Shown here piece by piece: positions 53,786 to 63,444 of a stretch of DNA of 64,000 bases. Below the pieces are notes generated by a model. The model ran no database searches and was not told the DNA's origin. It saw nothing but the letters and a program-made list of their open reading frames with translations. The stretch is from Anaerolineae bacterium (GTDB lineage Bacteria > Chloroflexota > Anaerolineae > Aggregatilineales > Aggregatilineaceae): positions 248,001 to 312,000 of the forward strand of contig JAOSJP010000012.1 in assembly GCA_027494015.1 (NCBI GenBank). The letters are read 5' to 3'. The translations under genes were made by a program, and so were the position numbers. How positions within the stretch are numbered: the first letter of the stretch is position 1; every line of letters starts with the position of its first letter.

Positions 53786-56095
53786 GTGCCTGGCTCATCA
53801 CTCCCGCTGACCGCCGCGCTGATCGCGGTCTATGGCGGGATCATCGCCTGGATGGTTGTCCTGCGCCGCCGGCCCCGCCGTATAGCCCGGCGGCGCTGGC
53901 TGGTGCTGGCGCTGATCGCGGCGTGGGCCGCGCACTGGGTGGCGCTGCTGCCCCGTGATGCGCACGCGCGCGCGCCCTACGACGCTCTGCTGCCGGGCGC
54001 GCTGACCGCGCCTGCCCTGGCGATCCTGGCGGCCAACGCCGCGCTTGTCTTCTTCGGCGCGCTGCTGCTCAGCTACCTGCGCTCGCGGGCGGTCGGGATG
54101 TGGCTGGTGATCGGCGGCGCGTGGTGGCTGGCACAGGCGGCGGCGTGTCTTTCGTCGTCCGGGACGATACTTGGGCAGGCGGGCTGGTACGGCAACCTGG
54201 CTTCCGCCAATGACTGGGCAGCCTGGCTGGTCGTCGGCGGATGGCTGACGGGCGGCGTCGTGCTCATGCTGACCGCGCTGACCGCGTTCTATCGCGCGGC
54301 GCTGCCGGAGCTGGCGAACCAGGCATTGTTCGGCGCGGTGAACGTGCCGCCGGTCGTGGTCGGCGCGGCGCTGGCGGCCAGCGGCGAGCGCGTCGTCACC
54401 GAGATCGGGCTGCTGCTGCAATTGGCCGGGTTCGCGGGCGCGGCGTACAGCGCGACCGCTTACCGCGTCTTCGACATTCGCCGCATCGTGCGCCTGACCA
54501 CCGCCGCCGGCCTGCTGACGCTGGTGACTGCGCTGGCGGCATTTGGCGTGGCGCTGCTCGCCACTGGCATTGACACCACGACGCCGGGCCAGTTGGCTCT
54601 GCTGGCGGCGCTGGCTCTGGCTGCCGCCGCCATCGCCACCCCCGTCCACGCCCTGATCCAGCGCGTGCTGGCCGGGCTGCTGGGCGAGCCGCGCATGGTC
54701 GCGTCGCGCCAACTGCGTCAGTTCTCCGCCGATATGGGCCGCGCCGTCGAGCTGGACGAGCTGGTAGATGTCACGCTGCGCACCCTGCGCGATCTGCTGC
54801 GCGCCCGGCGCGGCGGGTTCCTGCTGGTGACCCATCACGGCGGGAACGATCTGGAGATCGAGGCGGTGCCGCGCCTGGACGAAATCCCGGAGATACGGGG
54901 CTGGATCGCGGCGGGCGGCCCCATTGGCGAGCGATTCCTGCGCGCTCGCGCGCCTCTGCTGCAATACGATCTGGACTTCAGCCCGGATTTTTCCGCCGTG
55001 CCCCTGGCCGAGCGCCAGCTTTTCGCCCAGACGCACATGAGCGTCTACGCGCCGGTGATCGTGCGCGACCGGCTGATTGGCATCGTCTGCTGCGGCCCTA
55101 AAGTGAGCGACGATCCGTTCAACGCCCACGATCTCGAGCTGCTGATGACCATTGCCAACCAGACCGGCGCGGCCCTGCGCAGCGCCCGCCTGATCGCCGA
55201 CCTGCGCCGCCGCGAAGCCGAGCAAATGGCCCTCAACCGCGCTCTGGCGGCCACCACGCAGCAGATCGAGAAGCTGAATAGCGTCAAGACGGACTTCATC
55301 ACCATCGCCAGCCACGAACTGCGCACGCCGCTCGCCCAGATTCGCGGCTATGCGGAGATCATGGAGTCCATGAACGACGAAGGGCTGCTCGATCAGGATC
55401 AGATCGCGGGCATGACGGCCAGCATCCGCCACGCTTCCGACCGCCTGGAGGAACTGATTGCGGCCATGCTCGATGTCAGCGAGCTTGATGTGGACGCGCT
55501 GAGCCTGCACTTCGCCCCGCTGCGCCTGGAGGCGGTGGTGCGCAGCGCGCTGGAGCCGCTGACCGACGCGGTGCGCCAGCGCCGGTTGATGGTCGCGGCG
55601 CGCGGCCTGCGCGACCTGCCCGCCATCTCTGGCGACGAGCCGCGCCTGGCCCAGGCGTTCCGCAACGTGATCCTCAACGCGATCAAGTACACGCCGGACG
55701 GCGGGCGTATTGACATCACGGGGCGCATTGACGGCGACGAGGCTCTCGTCGCCATCCGCGACAGCGGCATCGGCATTGATCCGGCGCTGCTCGTCCTCAT
55801 CTTTGAGAAGTTTTTCCGCGCCCAGAACCCCAATTACCACTCATCGGGCACGACCAAGTTCATGGGCGGGGGGCCGGGCCTGGGCCTGACCATCGCGCGC
55901 GGCGTCGTGCAGGCGCACGGCGGGCGCATCTGGGCGGAGAGCGCGGGCTACGACCCGGAACGCTGTCCCGGCAGCACCTTCACCATCGCCCTGCCGCTCA
56001 CCCCGCCAGACCTGGCGCAACGCCTGGACGAGCTAGAGCGGACCGTTCGCCTGGGCGGGCAGGGGGATCGCAGCGCCGCCGGCCCTCAACCGTAG
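53786..56095 (+). CDS. Membrane sensor histidine kinase with GAF domain
   Basis: The 769-residue kinase opens with about 280 residues of seven or eight membrane helices, a histidine-kinase N-terminal 7TM-like region. A GAF-type domain follows (about 300-470, ELVDVTLRTLRDLLRAR... to ANQTGAALRSARLI), then HisKA with the phospho-acceptor in IASHELRTPLAQIRGYAE (H510) and an HATPase domain with NVILNAIKYTPDGGRI, DSGIGIDPALL and GGGPGLGLTIARGVVQAHGG. The GTG start has GGGAG upstream. No response regulator is adjacent; the single-domain receiver at 15275 is on the other strand and far off. Confidence 0.92.
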   Translation: MPGSSLPLTAALIAVYGGIIAWMVVLRRRPRRIARRRWLVLALIAAWAAHWVALLPRDAHARAPYDALLPGALTAPALAILAANAALVFFGALLLSYLRSRAVGMWLVIGGAWWLAQAAACLSSSGTILGQAGWYGNLASANDWAAWLVVGGWLTGGVVLMLTALTAFYRAALPELANQALFGAVNVPPVVVGAALAASGERVVTEIGLLLQLAGFAGAAYSATAYRVFDIRRIVRLTTAAGLLTLVTALAAFGVALLATGIDTTTPGQLALLAALALAAAAIATPVHALIQRVLAGLLGEPRMVASRQLRQFSADMGRAVELDELVDVTLRTLRDLLRARRGGFLLVTHHGGNDLEIEAVPRLDEIPEIRGWIAAGGPIGERFLRARAPLLQYDLDFSPDFSAVPLAERQLFAQTHMSVYAPVIVRDRLIGIVCCGPKVSDDPFNAHDLELLMTIANQTGAALRSARLIADLRRREAEQMALNRALAATTQQIEKLNSVKTDFITIASHELRTPLAQIRGYAEIMESMNDEGLLDQDQIAGMTASIRHASDRLEELIAAMLDVSELDVDALSLHFAPLRLEAVVRSALEPLTDAVRQRRLMVAARGLRDLPAISGDEPRLAQAFRNVILNAIKYTPDGGRIDITGRIDGDEALVAIRDSGIGIDPALLVLIFEKFFRAQNPNYHSSGTTKFMGGGPGLGLTIARGVVQAHGGRIWAESAGYDPERCPGSTFTIALPLTPPDLAQRLDELERTVRLGGQGDRSAAGPQP

Positions 56096-56178
56096 CGTTC
56101 CCGTCTAGAGCATGTTGTGCCCTTTTAACCCCGATTCTTCGGCTCCTTTCCTCGCCAACTGGGGTGGCTCTTGGTTTT

Positions 56179-56275
56179 ACCTCACCCCCGTCTCGGCGCT
56201 GACGCGCCTCGACTCCCCCTCTCCATGCATGGAGAGGGGGAAAGGCCGAGCGCAGCGAGGCCAGGGGGTGAGGTC
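56179..56275. repeat. Hairpin repeat, ACCTCACCCCC family (copy 5)
   Basis: A 97-bp copy with intact ends and the inner stem CCCCCTCTCC/GGAGAGGGGG around ATGCAT, nested in the CTAG-flanked element. Confidence 0.85.
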
Positions 56276-56476
56276 AACCACCGGATTACAAAAAACCTTC
56301 CTGAGCTTACTGAGACACAGAGGGCGCGGAGAAGAACTAACACCATCTTTTCTCTGCGCTCTCTGCGTCTCAGCGGTGACCTTTTGCCTCAGAGATGGAT
56401 ACCGTTGGCGAAATGCCTGCGCATGGAGCGGATTGCAGTACACCCCTACGGACCCCGCGCCGATTAAGGTGTTCCC

Positions 56477-56506
56477 GTAGAGGCGGGTTTGCAAACCCGC
56501 CCCTAC
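56477..56506. repeat. 30-bp palindrome (GGGGCGGGTTT family)
   Basis: Arms of 15 bp around TTGCAA with one mismatch, nested in the same composite element. It is the sister of 32370-32399. Confidence 0.8.
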
Positions 56507-56600
56507 AGCGGGTGACACAGAGCAGCGCCCCTACGAAACCGGCGCGTGCGTGGTTCGCCAACAGTATCGAAATGAGATGCACCCCAGTGCATAACACGCT

Positions 56601-57230
56601 CTAGGCGTCTGGCGGCTCGACTGCGCGCCAGTACAGCCCGCCGCCCCCCTCGCGCGCCAGCAGCCTGAAGTCCACCAGCTCGCGGCGCAGCCGCGCGTAG
56701 TCGGGGTGCACCGTCTTGAGGATGGCATTCACCTCCTGCTCGGTGTACCGCACGCCTGGCGCGAATTTCTCGGCCAGCCAGCGCAGAATGACCAGCAGCT
56801 TGCCTTGCTTGGTAGGAATCTGCTTGAGCTGCCGCCCACTGAAGTAGTCGCGGAACACCTTGCGGTCGGCTTCGCTCAGGGCCAGGTCGTCCACCCAGGC
56901 CATATCCGGCTTGGGGGTGGGGGTCAGGCGGGCCAGCTCCTCGAAGTCGAGCGCGTGGCGCAGCATGGTCTCCAGCATGTCGGCGCGCAGGCTGTAGATG
57001 CGCGTGGTGCCCTCGGCGCGCAGGTTGACCAGCCACGCTCCGCGCAGCCGTGCCAGATGATGCGAGACGGTCGGCTCGGTGAGGCCGAGCGCCTGGGCCA
57101 GCTCGCCGACATTGTGCGGGCGCTTCCCCAATAGCCCGATGATGCGCAGGCGGCTGCTGTCGGCGAGCGCCTTGAAGAACCCTTCGAGCACGTCCGGCAT
57201 GGTCGAGCCGGGTGGGGTGATCTCGCTCAT
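56601..57230 (-). CDS. ArsR-family regulator fused to DUF2087
   Basis: A 209-residue DNA-binding protein. The winged-helix domain (about 12-100) shows LADSSRLRIIGLLGKRPHNVGELAQALGLTEPTVSHHLARLRGAWLV. The rest is a DUF2087 domain (LSEADRKVFRDYFSGRQLKQIPTKQGKLLVILRWLAEKF...YTEQEVNAIL). No metal-site cysteines of the classic ArsR kind are seen, so the ligand is open. The stop TAG is formed by the CTAG target duplication of the inserted element. A good promoter lies upstream, possibly autoregulated. Confidence 0.9.
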   Translation of the reverse strand: MSEITPPGSTMPDVLEGFFKALADSSRLRIIGLLGKRPHNVGELAQALGLTEPTVSHHLARLRGAWLVNLRAEGTTRIYSLRADMLETMLRHALDFEELARLTPTPKPDMAWVDDLALSEADRKVFRDYFSGRQLKQIPTKQGKLLVILRWLAEKFAPGVRYTEQEVNAILKTVHPDYARLRRELVDFRLLAREGGGGLYWRAVEPPDA

Positions 57231-57274
57231 GGTGCTGCTCTCCTGGGTGGTAATTAGACAATCATCAAATTAGA

Positions 57275-57302
57275 AGTATATCGAAGTACTGTATCCTGTC
57301 AA
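57275..57302 (-). promoter_or_regulatory. Promoter of the ArsR-DUF2087 gene
   Basis: On the minus strand TTGACA (57302-57297) and TATACT (57280-57275) are 16 bases apart, about 45 bases before the gene. Between and across the hexamers lies AGTATATCGAAGTACT, with short inverted arms AGTA/TACT, a possible operator for the gene's own product. Confidence 0.6.
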
Positions 57303-57415
57303 GAGGGAAATTTTCGGCCCCTTCCCCCAGCCAGGCTAGGGGAAGGGGAGAGTATCACGCCAACCGGCTAGCTCGGCTGGAGAGGGGGATTGAGGGGGAG
57401 AGGCGGCACAGCGCA

Positions 57416-58265
<850 letters not shown>

Positions 58266-58289
58266 CTACATCCCTCGCCACCCCGCCCG

Positions 58290-60185
58290 CTAGAGGTTGC
58301 GCACTTCGAAGCCGCGCGCCGCGATCAGGCCCGCGACGGGACTGCCGGGCAGCCAGCTCGCCTGGTCGCCCAGGCCGCCCGCGCCTGTCGCCACCAGCAG
58401 CGCCGCCACGCTGAGCGTCTCGCCGTCGTCGAGCAGCACGTCGAGCAAGACGTAGCGGTCAGTCAGGCGCAGCCGCTCAACACCGTTCCAGGGCACGACG
58501 GCAGCTTCGTCATAGAGCGGGTTGGCATCGGCGTCGCGCGGCAGCACGGCGAGGCGCGTCTCGCCGACGCCCAGGTAGTATTGCCCGATCTCGCCGCGCC
58601 AGGTGCGGAATAGCTGCACGGCCAGGAAGATCCAGGCCAGCCAGCCGAGCACGCTGAGCAGCCCGGCGTTGAGCACCCCGCCCACGATATTCAGCGCCAG
58701 CCCGCCGACGGCGAGCTGCTTCCACATGCGCCAGCGCGTGGTGCCGCGCACATCAATCACCCCGACCAGCGACTCGCCGGCGGGCAACACCCGCTGCACC
58801 GCACGCAGGGCGGGCGCGTCCGCTGTAACGCTGCTGCTGGCTGAGGCACCGGCCTCACCGGGGAGCGGGGGCGCGGCTTCCGCCGCCTTCTCGACGACTT
58901 TCTCCAGCGACTGGTCTACCGCTTCCATCGCCTGGCGCAGCGCGCCCGAAGCCCCACGCCGTTCTGCCAGACTGCGTTTGCGCGCCGCTCTCGGCGAGGC
59001 GTTTGCTGCGTCGAATGGCTCGCCGTAGGGGCTGCGCTTGGCTTTGGCTCTGCGCACCCCCGCGCCTGGCGGTAGCGGCAACGGGGGCGGCGGCGGCACG
59101 ATCTGCGCGGGGAGGGGCACGATTTCGTCCGGCGCAACGGGCAGAGGCGGCTCCACTTCTGCCACAGAACCCCCGACTACGGGATGTACCTCTAGCCCGG
59201 CCTCTAGCCCGGCCTCTAGCCCGGCCTCTGGCTCAGCCTCTGGGTCGGCTTCTGGCTGGGTCGCCAGGAGCGGCGTCTGTGGCCCGGCGACCGCTGCTTC
59301 CGCCTCCGCTGAAGCGGGCTGCTCTTCCGGCTTGCGGACGCGCTGGGGCAGTGTGCTGGCCACGCGCACCACCTCGTTGAACGCGCGGGCCATCTCGCCC
59401 GCCGACTGGTAGCGATCGTCGGCGTTCTTGGCCAGCGCTTTGAGGATGACCGCCTCCACTTCAACGGGCAGGTCGGGCAGCGTCTCGCGCAGGGGGGGCG
59501 GCGCGTCGTTGATGTGCTTGTACATCAGGGTGAAGGGCGTGTCGGACTCGAACGGCGCGCGCCCCGCCACCATCTCGTAGAGGATGATGCCCAGCGCGTA
59601 GACATCGGTGCGGGCGTCCACCGGCTCGCCGCGCCACTGCTCCGGGGCCATGTAGGCCGGCGTGCCGAGCACCGTCCCGGACTGGGTGAGGCTTTGGGCG
59701 GAGGCCATCATCTTGGCCAGTCCAAAGTCCATCAGGTAGAGATTGTCCCACTGGTCAATAAGGATATTGTTCGGCTTCAGGTCGCGGTGAATCACGCCCT
59801 CGGCGTGCGCGTAGTCGAGCGCCTCGCCGATCTGCCCGACAAAGCGCGCCGCCGTTTTGAGCGGCAGCGGCCCGCGCTTCAGCCGGTAATAGAGCGACTC
59901 GCCCTCGATCAGGCGCATCACCAGGTAGAACAACTCGCCTTCGTGCCCGAAATCGTGCACGGGCAGGATGCGCGGGTGCTCCAGCCGGGCGATGACGTGC
60001 GCCTCGCGCTCGAAGCGGGCCACGAACTCCGGGTCGGCGGCCAGGTCAGCGCTCATCACCTTGACCGCCACGTCGCGCTGCATGGTCACCTGGCGCGCGC
60101 GGTAAACGGTGGCCATGCCGCCCTTGCCGAGCTTGCTGACGATCTCGTATGGGCCGAGGGTCTGCGAGATCAACGGATCGCTCAT
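58290..60185 (-). CDS. PknB-type serine/threonine protein kinase
   Basis: A 631-residue kinase. The catalytic domain (about residues 10-275) has LGKGGMATVYRARQ, the VAVKVM lysine, HRDLKPNNILI, MDFGLAK and GTPAYMAPEQW. An acidic and proline-rich linker (about 290-430) holds a short repeat (EAGLEAGLEAGLE). The C-terminal part has a hydrophobic pair (LNIVGGVLNAGLLSVLGWLAWIF) and a domain of unknown function, so it is membrane anchored with no PASTA repeats. ATG 60185 has AAGGAA upstream. The FHA protein at 49442 could be a partner. It is read just ahead of murI. Confidence 0.92.
   Translation of the reverse strand: MSDPLISQTLGPYEIVSKLGKGGMATVYRARQVTMQRDVAVKVMSADLAADPEFVARFEREAHVIARLEHPRILPVHDFGHEGELFYLVMRLIEGESLYYRLKRGPLPLKTAARFVGQIGEALDYAHAEGVIHRDLKPNNILIDQWDNLYLMDFGLAKMMASAQSLTQSGTVLGTPAYMAPEQWRGEPVDARTDVYALGIILYEMVAGRAPFESDTPFTLMYKHINDAPPPLRETLPDLPVEVEAVILKALAKNADDRYQSAGEMARAFNEVVRVASTLPQRVRKPEEQPASAEAEAAVAGPQTPLLATQPEADPEAEPEAGLEAGLEAGLEVHPVVGGSVAEVEPPLPVAPDEIVPLPAQIVPPPPPLPLPPGAGVRRAKAKRSPYGEPFDAANASPRAARKRSLAERRGASGALRQAMEAVDQSLEKVVEKAAEAAPPLPGEAGASASSSVTADAPALRAVQRVLPAGESLVGVIDVRGTTRWRMWKQLAVGGLALNIVGGVLNAGLLSVLGWLAWIFLAVQLFRTWRGEIGQYYLGVGETRLAVLPRDADANPLYDEAAVVPWNGVERLRLTDRYVLLDVLLDDGETLSVAALLVATGAGGLGDQASWLPGSPVAGLIAARGFEVRNL
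59191..59229. repeat. 12-bp tandem repeat within the kinase gene
   Basis: About three copies of TCTAGCCCGGCC encode the EAGL repeats of the linker. Such in-frame tandem repeats often vary in copy number. Confidence 0.7.
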
Positions 60186-60618
60186 CAAGAAGTTCCTTTG
60201 CCGGGCGCTTGGGCTGCTGTGGCCCGGTGCTCTATAAGCGGTGCGCGGCCATGTGGGCGGGTTGGCAGGGAGCCGGCGAGACGTGGGGCGCGCTTCCCCT
60301 GTTATATCATACGCATAACAGTGCCGCCCGTCGCAAGTCTCGAAGACTTCGGAAGTCTGGTGTCTGGGCGCGTCAGCGCCGAGCGGGGGTGAGGTCAGCC
60401 AGGGCGCAGCAGAGCAGCGCCCCAGCGGGAAGCGGTCTATTCCTGCGGCTCGGCAGAAATGAGTGCGCGGTCTGGCCTGGTTTACCCCTATCCCCCGGCC
60501 CCCTTTCCCCGTAAACGGAGCAAGGGGGAGCAGACTCAAGTCCCTCTCTGCTGGCGGGGAGGGATTTAGGGTGGGGTAAACCAGCGAACAACCGATGATG
60601 GACTTCCGCCAACGCGCA
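60186..60618. other. Repeat-filled gap upstream of the kinase gene
   Basis: No gene is seen. It holds a partial ACCTCACCCCC repeat at 60361-60396, a GCGCAGCAGAGCAGCGCCC segment and the inverted-repeat element at 60477-60584. Confidence 0.6.
60477..60584. repeat. 108-bp element with perfect 12-bp inverted ends
   Basis: The ends CTGGTTTACCCC and GGGGTAAACCAG are exact inverses. Inside lies CCCCCTTTCCCCG / GGGGAGGGATT hairpin sequence similar to that at 40590-40690, where TTTACCCCACCCC also occurs. It does not code. Confidence 0.65.
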
Positions 60619-62712
60619 CTAGTCCTGCGGCTCGGCGGGCGGATCGCCCGCCACCATGCACACGGTGTGGTGTGTGCGGAACAGGCTGTACAGATCGGCC
60701 TGGCCCGGCACTGCCTTGAGCACGTTCTCCGACTGCATGATCGAGAGCCAAAGCTCCAGGTCGTCGTCGCTCAGGTCGGTGTAGTCGCGGATCGTGTCGC
60801 GGCTGAGGGGCAGGCGTCGCTCGTAGAGGTCGAGCAGGGCGCGCACGAAGGCGTTGCGCTCTTCTATCACGCGCTGCACGAGGGGCGATTGCTCAACCAG
60901 CGAAATGCCCTTCGTGGTGAACTCGCTTTGCGGGTTCTCGTACTCGTTGATCTCCACCGCCCCGCGCTCCAGTAGCTCCTCGACCGACTGCTGGAAGGTC
61001 GTGCTGGGGTCGAAGGGGCGCAGCCGGCGGTGCAGGCTGCCCAGCGGGCACCAGGCGAAGCCGCGGAACGACGTGAACTGCTCCACGCTGGCGATGATGC
61101 GCCGGATCATCTGCTCGACATCATCGCGCGTGACGCCCGGCAACTGCGGCGCGCTGGAGGGCTTTTCGGTGTCAATCAGCTTGATCACCGGCACCAGGTC
61201 TTCGGGATTGTGGCGATGCGGCACCAGCTCGCGGCTGAGGATGCCTTCGCGCACCAGCGTGTCCACCCATTCCGAGCGCCAGGCGTCGGTCGTGTTCAGG
61301 CCCGGCCCGACCAACCCGTGATCCATGCCGATGCCCTTGAGCAGGAAACCGTAATTGACGTACTCCCAACCGCGCACGTGCAGCGTGTTGGCGACGCGGT
61401 GCACGATGCGGTCGCGGATCAGGCGCGTCGTCTCGACGATGGCGTTCGACACATTGGGCATGACCGTGCCCTGCTCGGCATCCACCACCAGGATGCCCTG
61501 GTTGGCCGCCTGGAAGATCAGGTCCTGGGCGCGGTCTTCGTTGGGCACGGCGCGCTCGTCCACCAGGCGCTTGATCAGCGTGCTGACGCTCACCCGGTCG
61601 GCGCTGCGCTCGCCCAACAGCAGGTCAAGCTGCAGGACGACGCTCGACCACTGCGACGGGCGGAACTCCACCACCGGGGCGCTCGGCTCGGACGGCTCGA
61701 CATGGGCGGCCATCGCGTCGGCCACGCGGCGCAGCCTGCAGAAGTCCTCGACATACTCGACGCTGAGCGCGGGGTTGGATTCGAGCAGGCGGCTGGTGCT
61801 GCCGCGCACGCCCCAGACGACAACCTGCTTGTTGCGCGTGCGCACGGCGCTGAAGACTTCGGCGAAATCGCGGTCGCCGCTGGCGATGATGAACACATCC
61901 GCGCTGTTGGGCCGGGCGCTGTCGTCCAGCACTTCCTTGGCGATGCGCATGTCGGCGCTGTTCTTGCCCGGCAAGCTGAAGACGGGGTCAATGTTGGCGC
62001 GGGCCAGGCGGCTGGGCACTTCGTCGGACACTTCGCGGCCCGTGCGATCAATCATGGGGGCCAGGCTGCCGCGCTGTCCCCAGGGCGCGTAGGCCGCCAT
62101 ATGCACTGCCTGGCCGTGCGTCTGCGCCTGGCGGATCATGCCTTCCAGCAGGTCGTCAATGTTGATGATGTAGCCCTGCTCGCTCAGGCTGATCGAGATA
62201 TTCTCGAAATCAATGTACAGCGCCACCGTCTTGCTGGGGATGCCCAGGATCGCTTCAAGCGGCTGGAAGATCACCCCGCTCAGGCCGGGTGGCGGCTCGT
62301 CGCCCCAGATGCGTATGCGCGCCCGCCCCGTTGCCGGGACGCGCTGCGCCAGGCCGGCGATGTCCATGCGCGTCGAGGCGATGATCAGCTCGTCAATGAC
62401 CTGCTCCTCGAAGGAGAAGTAATGCGTCAGCAGGGCGTCGGTCACCACGTGCCGGTCGGGGACGTTGAACAGGTCGTAGCCTTCGTTGGCGAAGACTTGC
62501 TGCACGCTGACGCCGGCGCTGGCGCTGGGGCGACGGTAGCGGTTCCAATCGGCGACGGCGATGGCCATCAGGTCTTCGGGGCTGCCCAGGCCAGCGGCCA
62601 GCGACGCTGCGTTGAGCAGCGCCGTGGCGACGGTCTGGATGTCCATGACCACACCGCGCGACTCCAGGCGCTGCAAAAGATCGTCAACGTCCACTATCAG
62701 GTACGCTGTCAT
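60619..62712 (-). CDS. Tandem NYN (PIN-like) nuclease-domain protein
   Basis: A 697-residue protein. The second NYN domain (about 170-315) has the full acidic set: YIDFENISI, SADMRIAKEVLDD and IIASGDRDF. The first (about 1-150) seems a diverged copy, with YLIVDVDDLL, DRHVVTDALLTHYF and STRMDIAGL at matching places. Winged-helix segments of OST-HTH/LOTUS type follow (WSSVVLQLDLLLGERSADRV...VSTLIKRLVDER near 370). NYN proteins are RNases. The start is ATG 62712 where conservation begins; the frame extends 17 codons further. A TACAAT at 62985-62980 (minus) could serve as -10. Confidence 0.82.
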   Translation of the reverse strand: MTAYLIVDVDDLLQRLESRGVVMDIQTVATALLNAASLAAGLGSPEDLMAIAVADWNRYRRPSASAGVSVQQVFANEGYDLFNVPDRHVVTDALLTHYFSFEEQVIDELIIASTRMDIAGLAQRVPATGRARIRIWGDEPPPGLSGVIFQPLEAILGIPSKTVALYIDFENISISLSEQGYIINIDDLLEGMIRQAQTHGQAVHMAAYAPWGQRGSLAPMIDRTGREVSDEVPSRLARANIDPVFSLPGKNSADMRIAKEVLDDSARPNSADVFIIASGDRDFAEVFSAVRTRNKQVVVWGVRGSTSRLLESNPALSVEYVEDFCRLRRVADAMAAHVEPSEPSAPVVEFRPSQWSSVVLQLDLLLGERSADRVSVSTLIKRLVDERAVPNEDRAQDLIFQAANQGILVVDAEQGTVMPNVSNAIVETTRLIRDRIVHRVANTLHVRGWEYVNYGFLLKGIGMDHGLVGPGLNTTDAWRSEWVDTLVREGILSRELVPHRHNPEDLVPVIKLIDTEKPSSAPQLPGVTRDDVEQMIRRIIASVEQFTSFRGFAWCPLGSLHRRLRPFDPSTTFQQSVEELLERGAVEINEYENPQSEFTTKGISLVEQSPLVQRVIEERNAFVRALLDLYERRLPLSRDTIRDYTDLSDDDLELWLSIMQSENVLKAVPGQADLYSLFRTHHTVCMVAGDPPAEPQD

Positions 62713-63083
62713 GAGTTGCTCTCTACGACCGAGAACTCCCTGGCACGGTGAAACAGCCGGCACGGGGGCACGCTGAGCAGAATAGCGGGATGGCTGCGGA
62801 GCTTAGGCGAGGCGCGAACAAACAGACTTGTCTAACCGTAAAGTCGGGCGGCTGGCGGTTGCTACACGGCAAATAAACCTATTGCGAGGGGTGCTGATTC
62901 TTGCATAAGTCTTTAGCCATGTGCCCAAAAACCAGACTGCCGCAGCCCTCTCCATCTATCTCTGCTATTGTCCCCTTCCATTGTAGCAGGGCGGCGGCGG
63001 ATAGCCAATAGGCATTCAGGGGTTTTTCACGGCCTGAGGGGGTCGTTGGGCGTTTCTGCACAAATCACTCGCCCAGATGCGGC
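62713..63083. other. Gap between NYN and Imm17-like genes
   Basis: No gene is supported. The only feature seen is the minus-strand TACAAT at 62980-62985, within an AT-richer 60 bases. Confidence 0.4.
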
Positions 63084-63293
63084 TCAGACGCCGAACACAT
63101 TGCGCGCGCCGAGCAGCCCCAGCAACAGGTAGAGGGCCGCGACGAGCGCGCGCACCCTGGTCTCGCCCAGCATGTTGATCAGCGTCTCCATACGCTGCGC
63201 GTCCATGAAGAAGCGCCAGCGGAGCAGCGTCCCCACAAAGCCCAACAACCCCCCTACAAACAGCGCCCAGTCCATCAGCGTGATCAGGTCCAT
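63084..63293 (-). CDS. Small two-helix membrane protein, Imm17-like
   Basis: A 69-residue product with two membrane helices (about 10-25 and 48-66). The link between them, WRFFMDAQRMETLINMLGETRVRALVAALYLLLG, resembles the Imm17 family pattern of an Arg/Lys-rich loop, a conserved G and R, and a second helix starting with Tyr/Leu-Gly. Imm17 proteins are immunity partners of polymorphic toxins, but many stand alone, as here. AGGAG is seven bases upstream of ATG 63293. No toxin gene is adjacent. Confidence 0.6.
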   Translation of the reverse strand: MDLITLMDWALFVGGLLGFVGTLLRWRFFMDAQRMETLINMLGETRVRALVAALYLLLGLLGARNVFGV

Positions 63294-63351
63294 TGTGCGC
63301 TCCTGGTGAGAAGTGACAGAAGTGATCGGTCTTCAGTTGGCAGTCTTCGGT

Positions 63352-63434
63352 GGGTGTGTGCAAAATCGCAGCTTATCCCAGCGTCTCTCAGCTGAGCATT
63401 CGTCAAAAAGTCGCTGACAATTCTGCACGCACCC
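63352..63434. mobile_element. Short MITE-like element with GGGTGYGTGC ends
   Basis: An 83-bp element starting GGGTGTGTGCAAAA and ending TTCTGCACGCACCC. The right-hand 30 bases (GTCAAAAAGTCGCTGACAA) match the element at 47960-48152 almost exactly. It lies between two minus-strand genes. Confidence 0.6.
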
Positions 63435-63444
63435 TATCCGGCAG

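Larger units (their letters stand above)
56105..56603. mobile_element. Composite CTAG-flanked MITE-like element
   Basis: The body (56109-56599, 491 bp) has ends AGCATGTTGTG and CATAACACGCT and CTAG on both flanks (56105-56108, 56600-56603), as in 44021-44194. It holds an ACCTCACCCCC repeat (56179-56275), a palindrome (56477-56506) and a GCAGAGCAGCGCCCCTACGA segment, so it has collected other repeats. The right CTAG supplies the stop codon of the ArsR-like gene on the minus strand. Confidence 0.65.

Noticed and set aside
62879..63061. A 60-codon minus-strand frame
   Set aside because: No homology is recognisable and there is no ribosome site. It overlaps the probable promoter region of the NYN gene.
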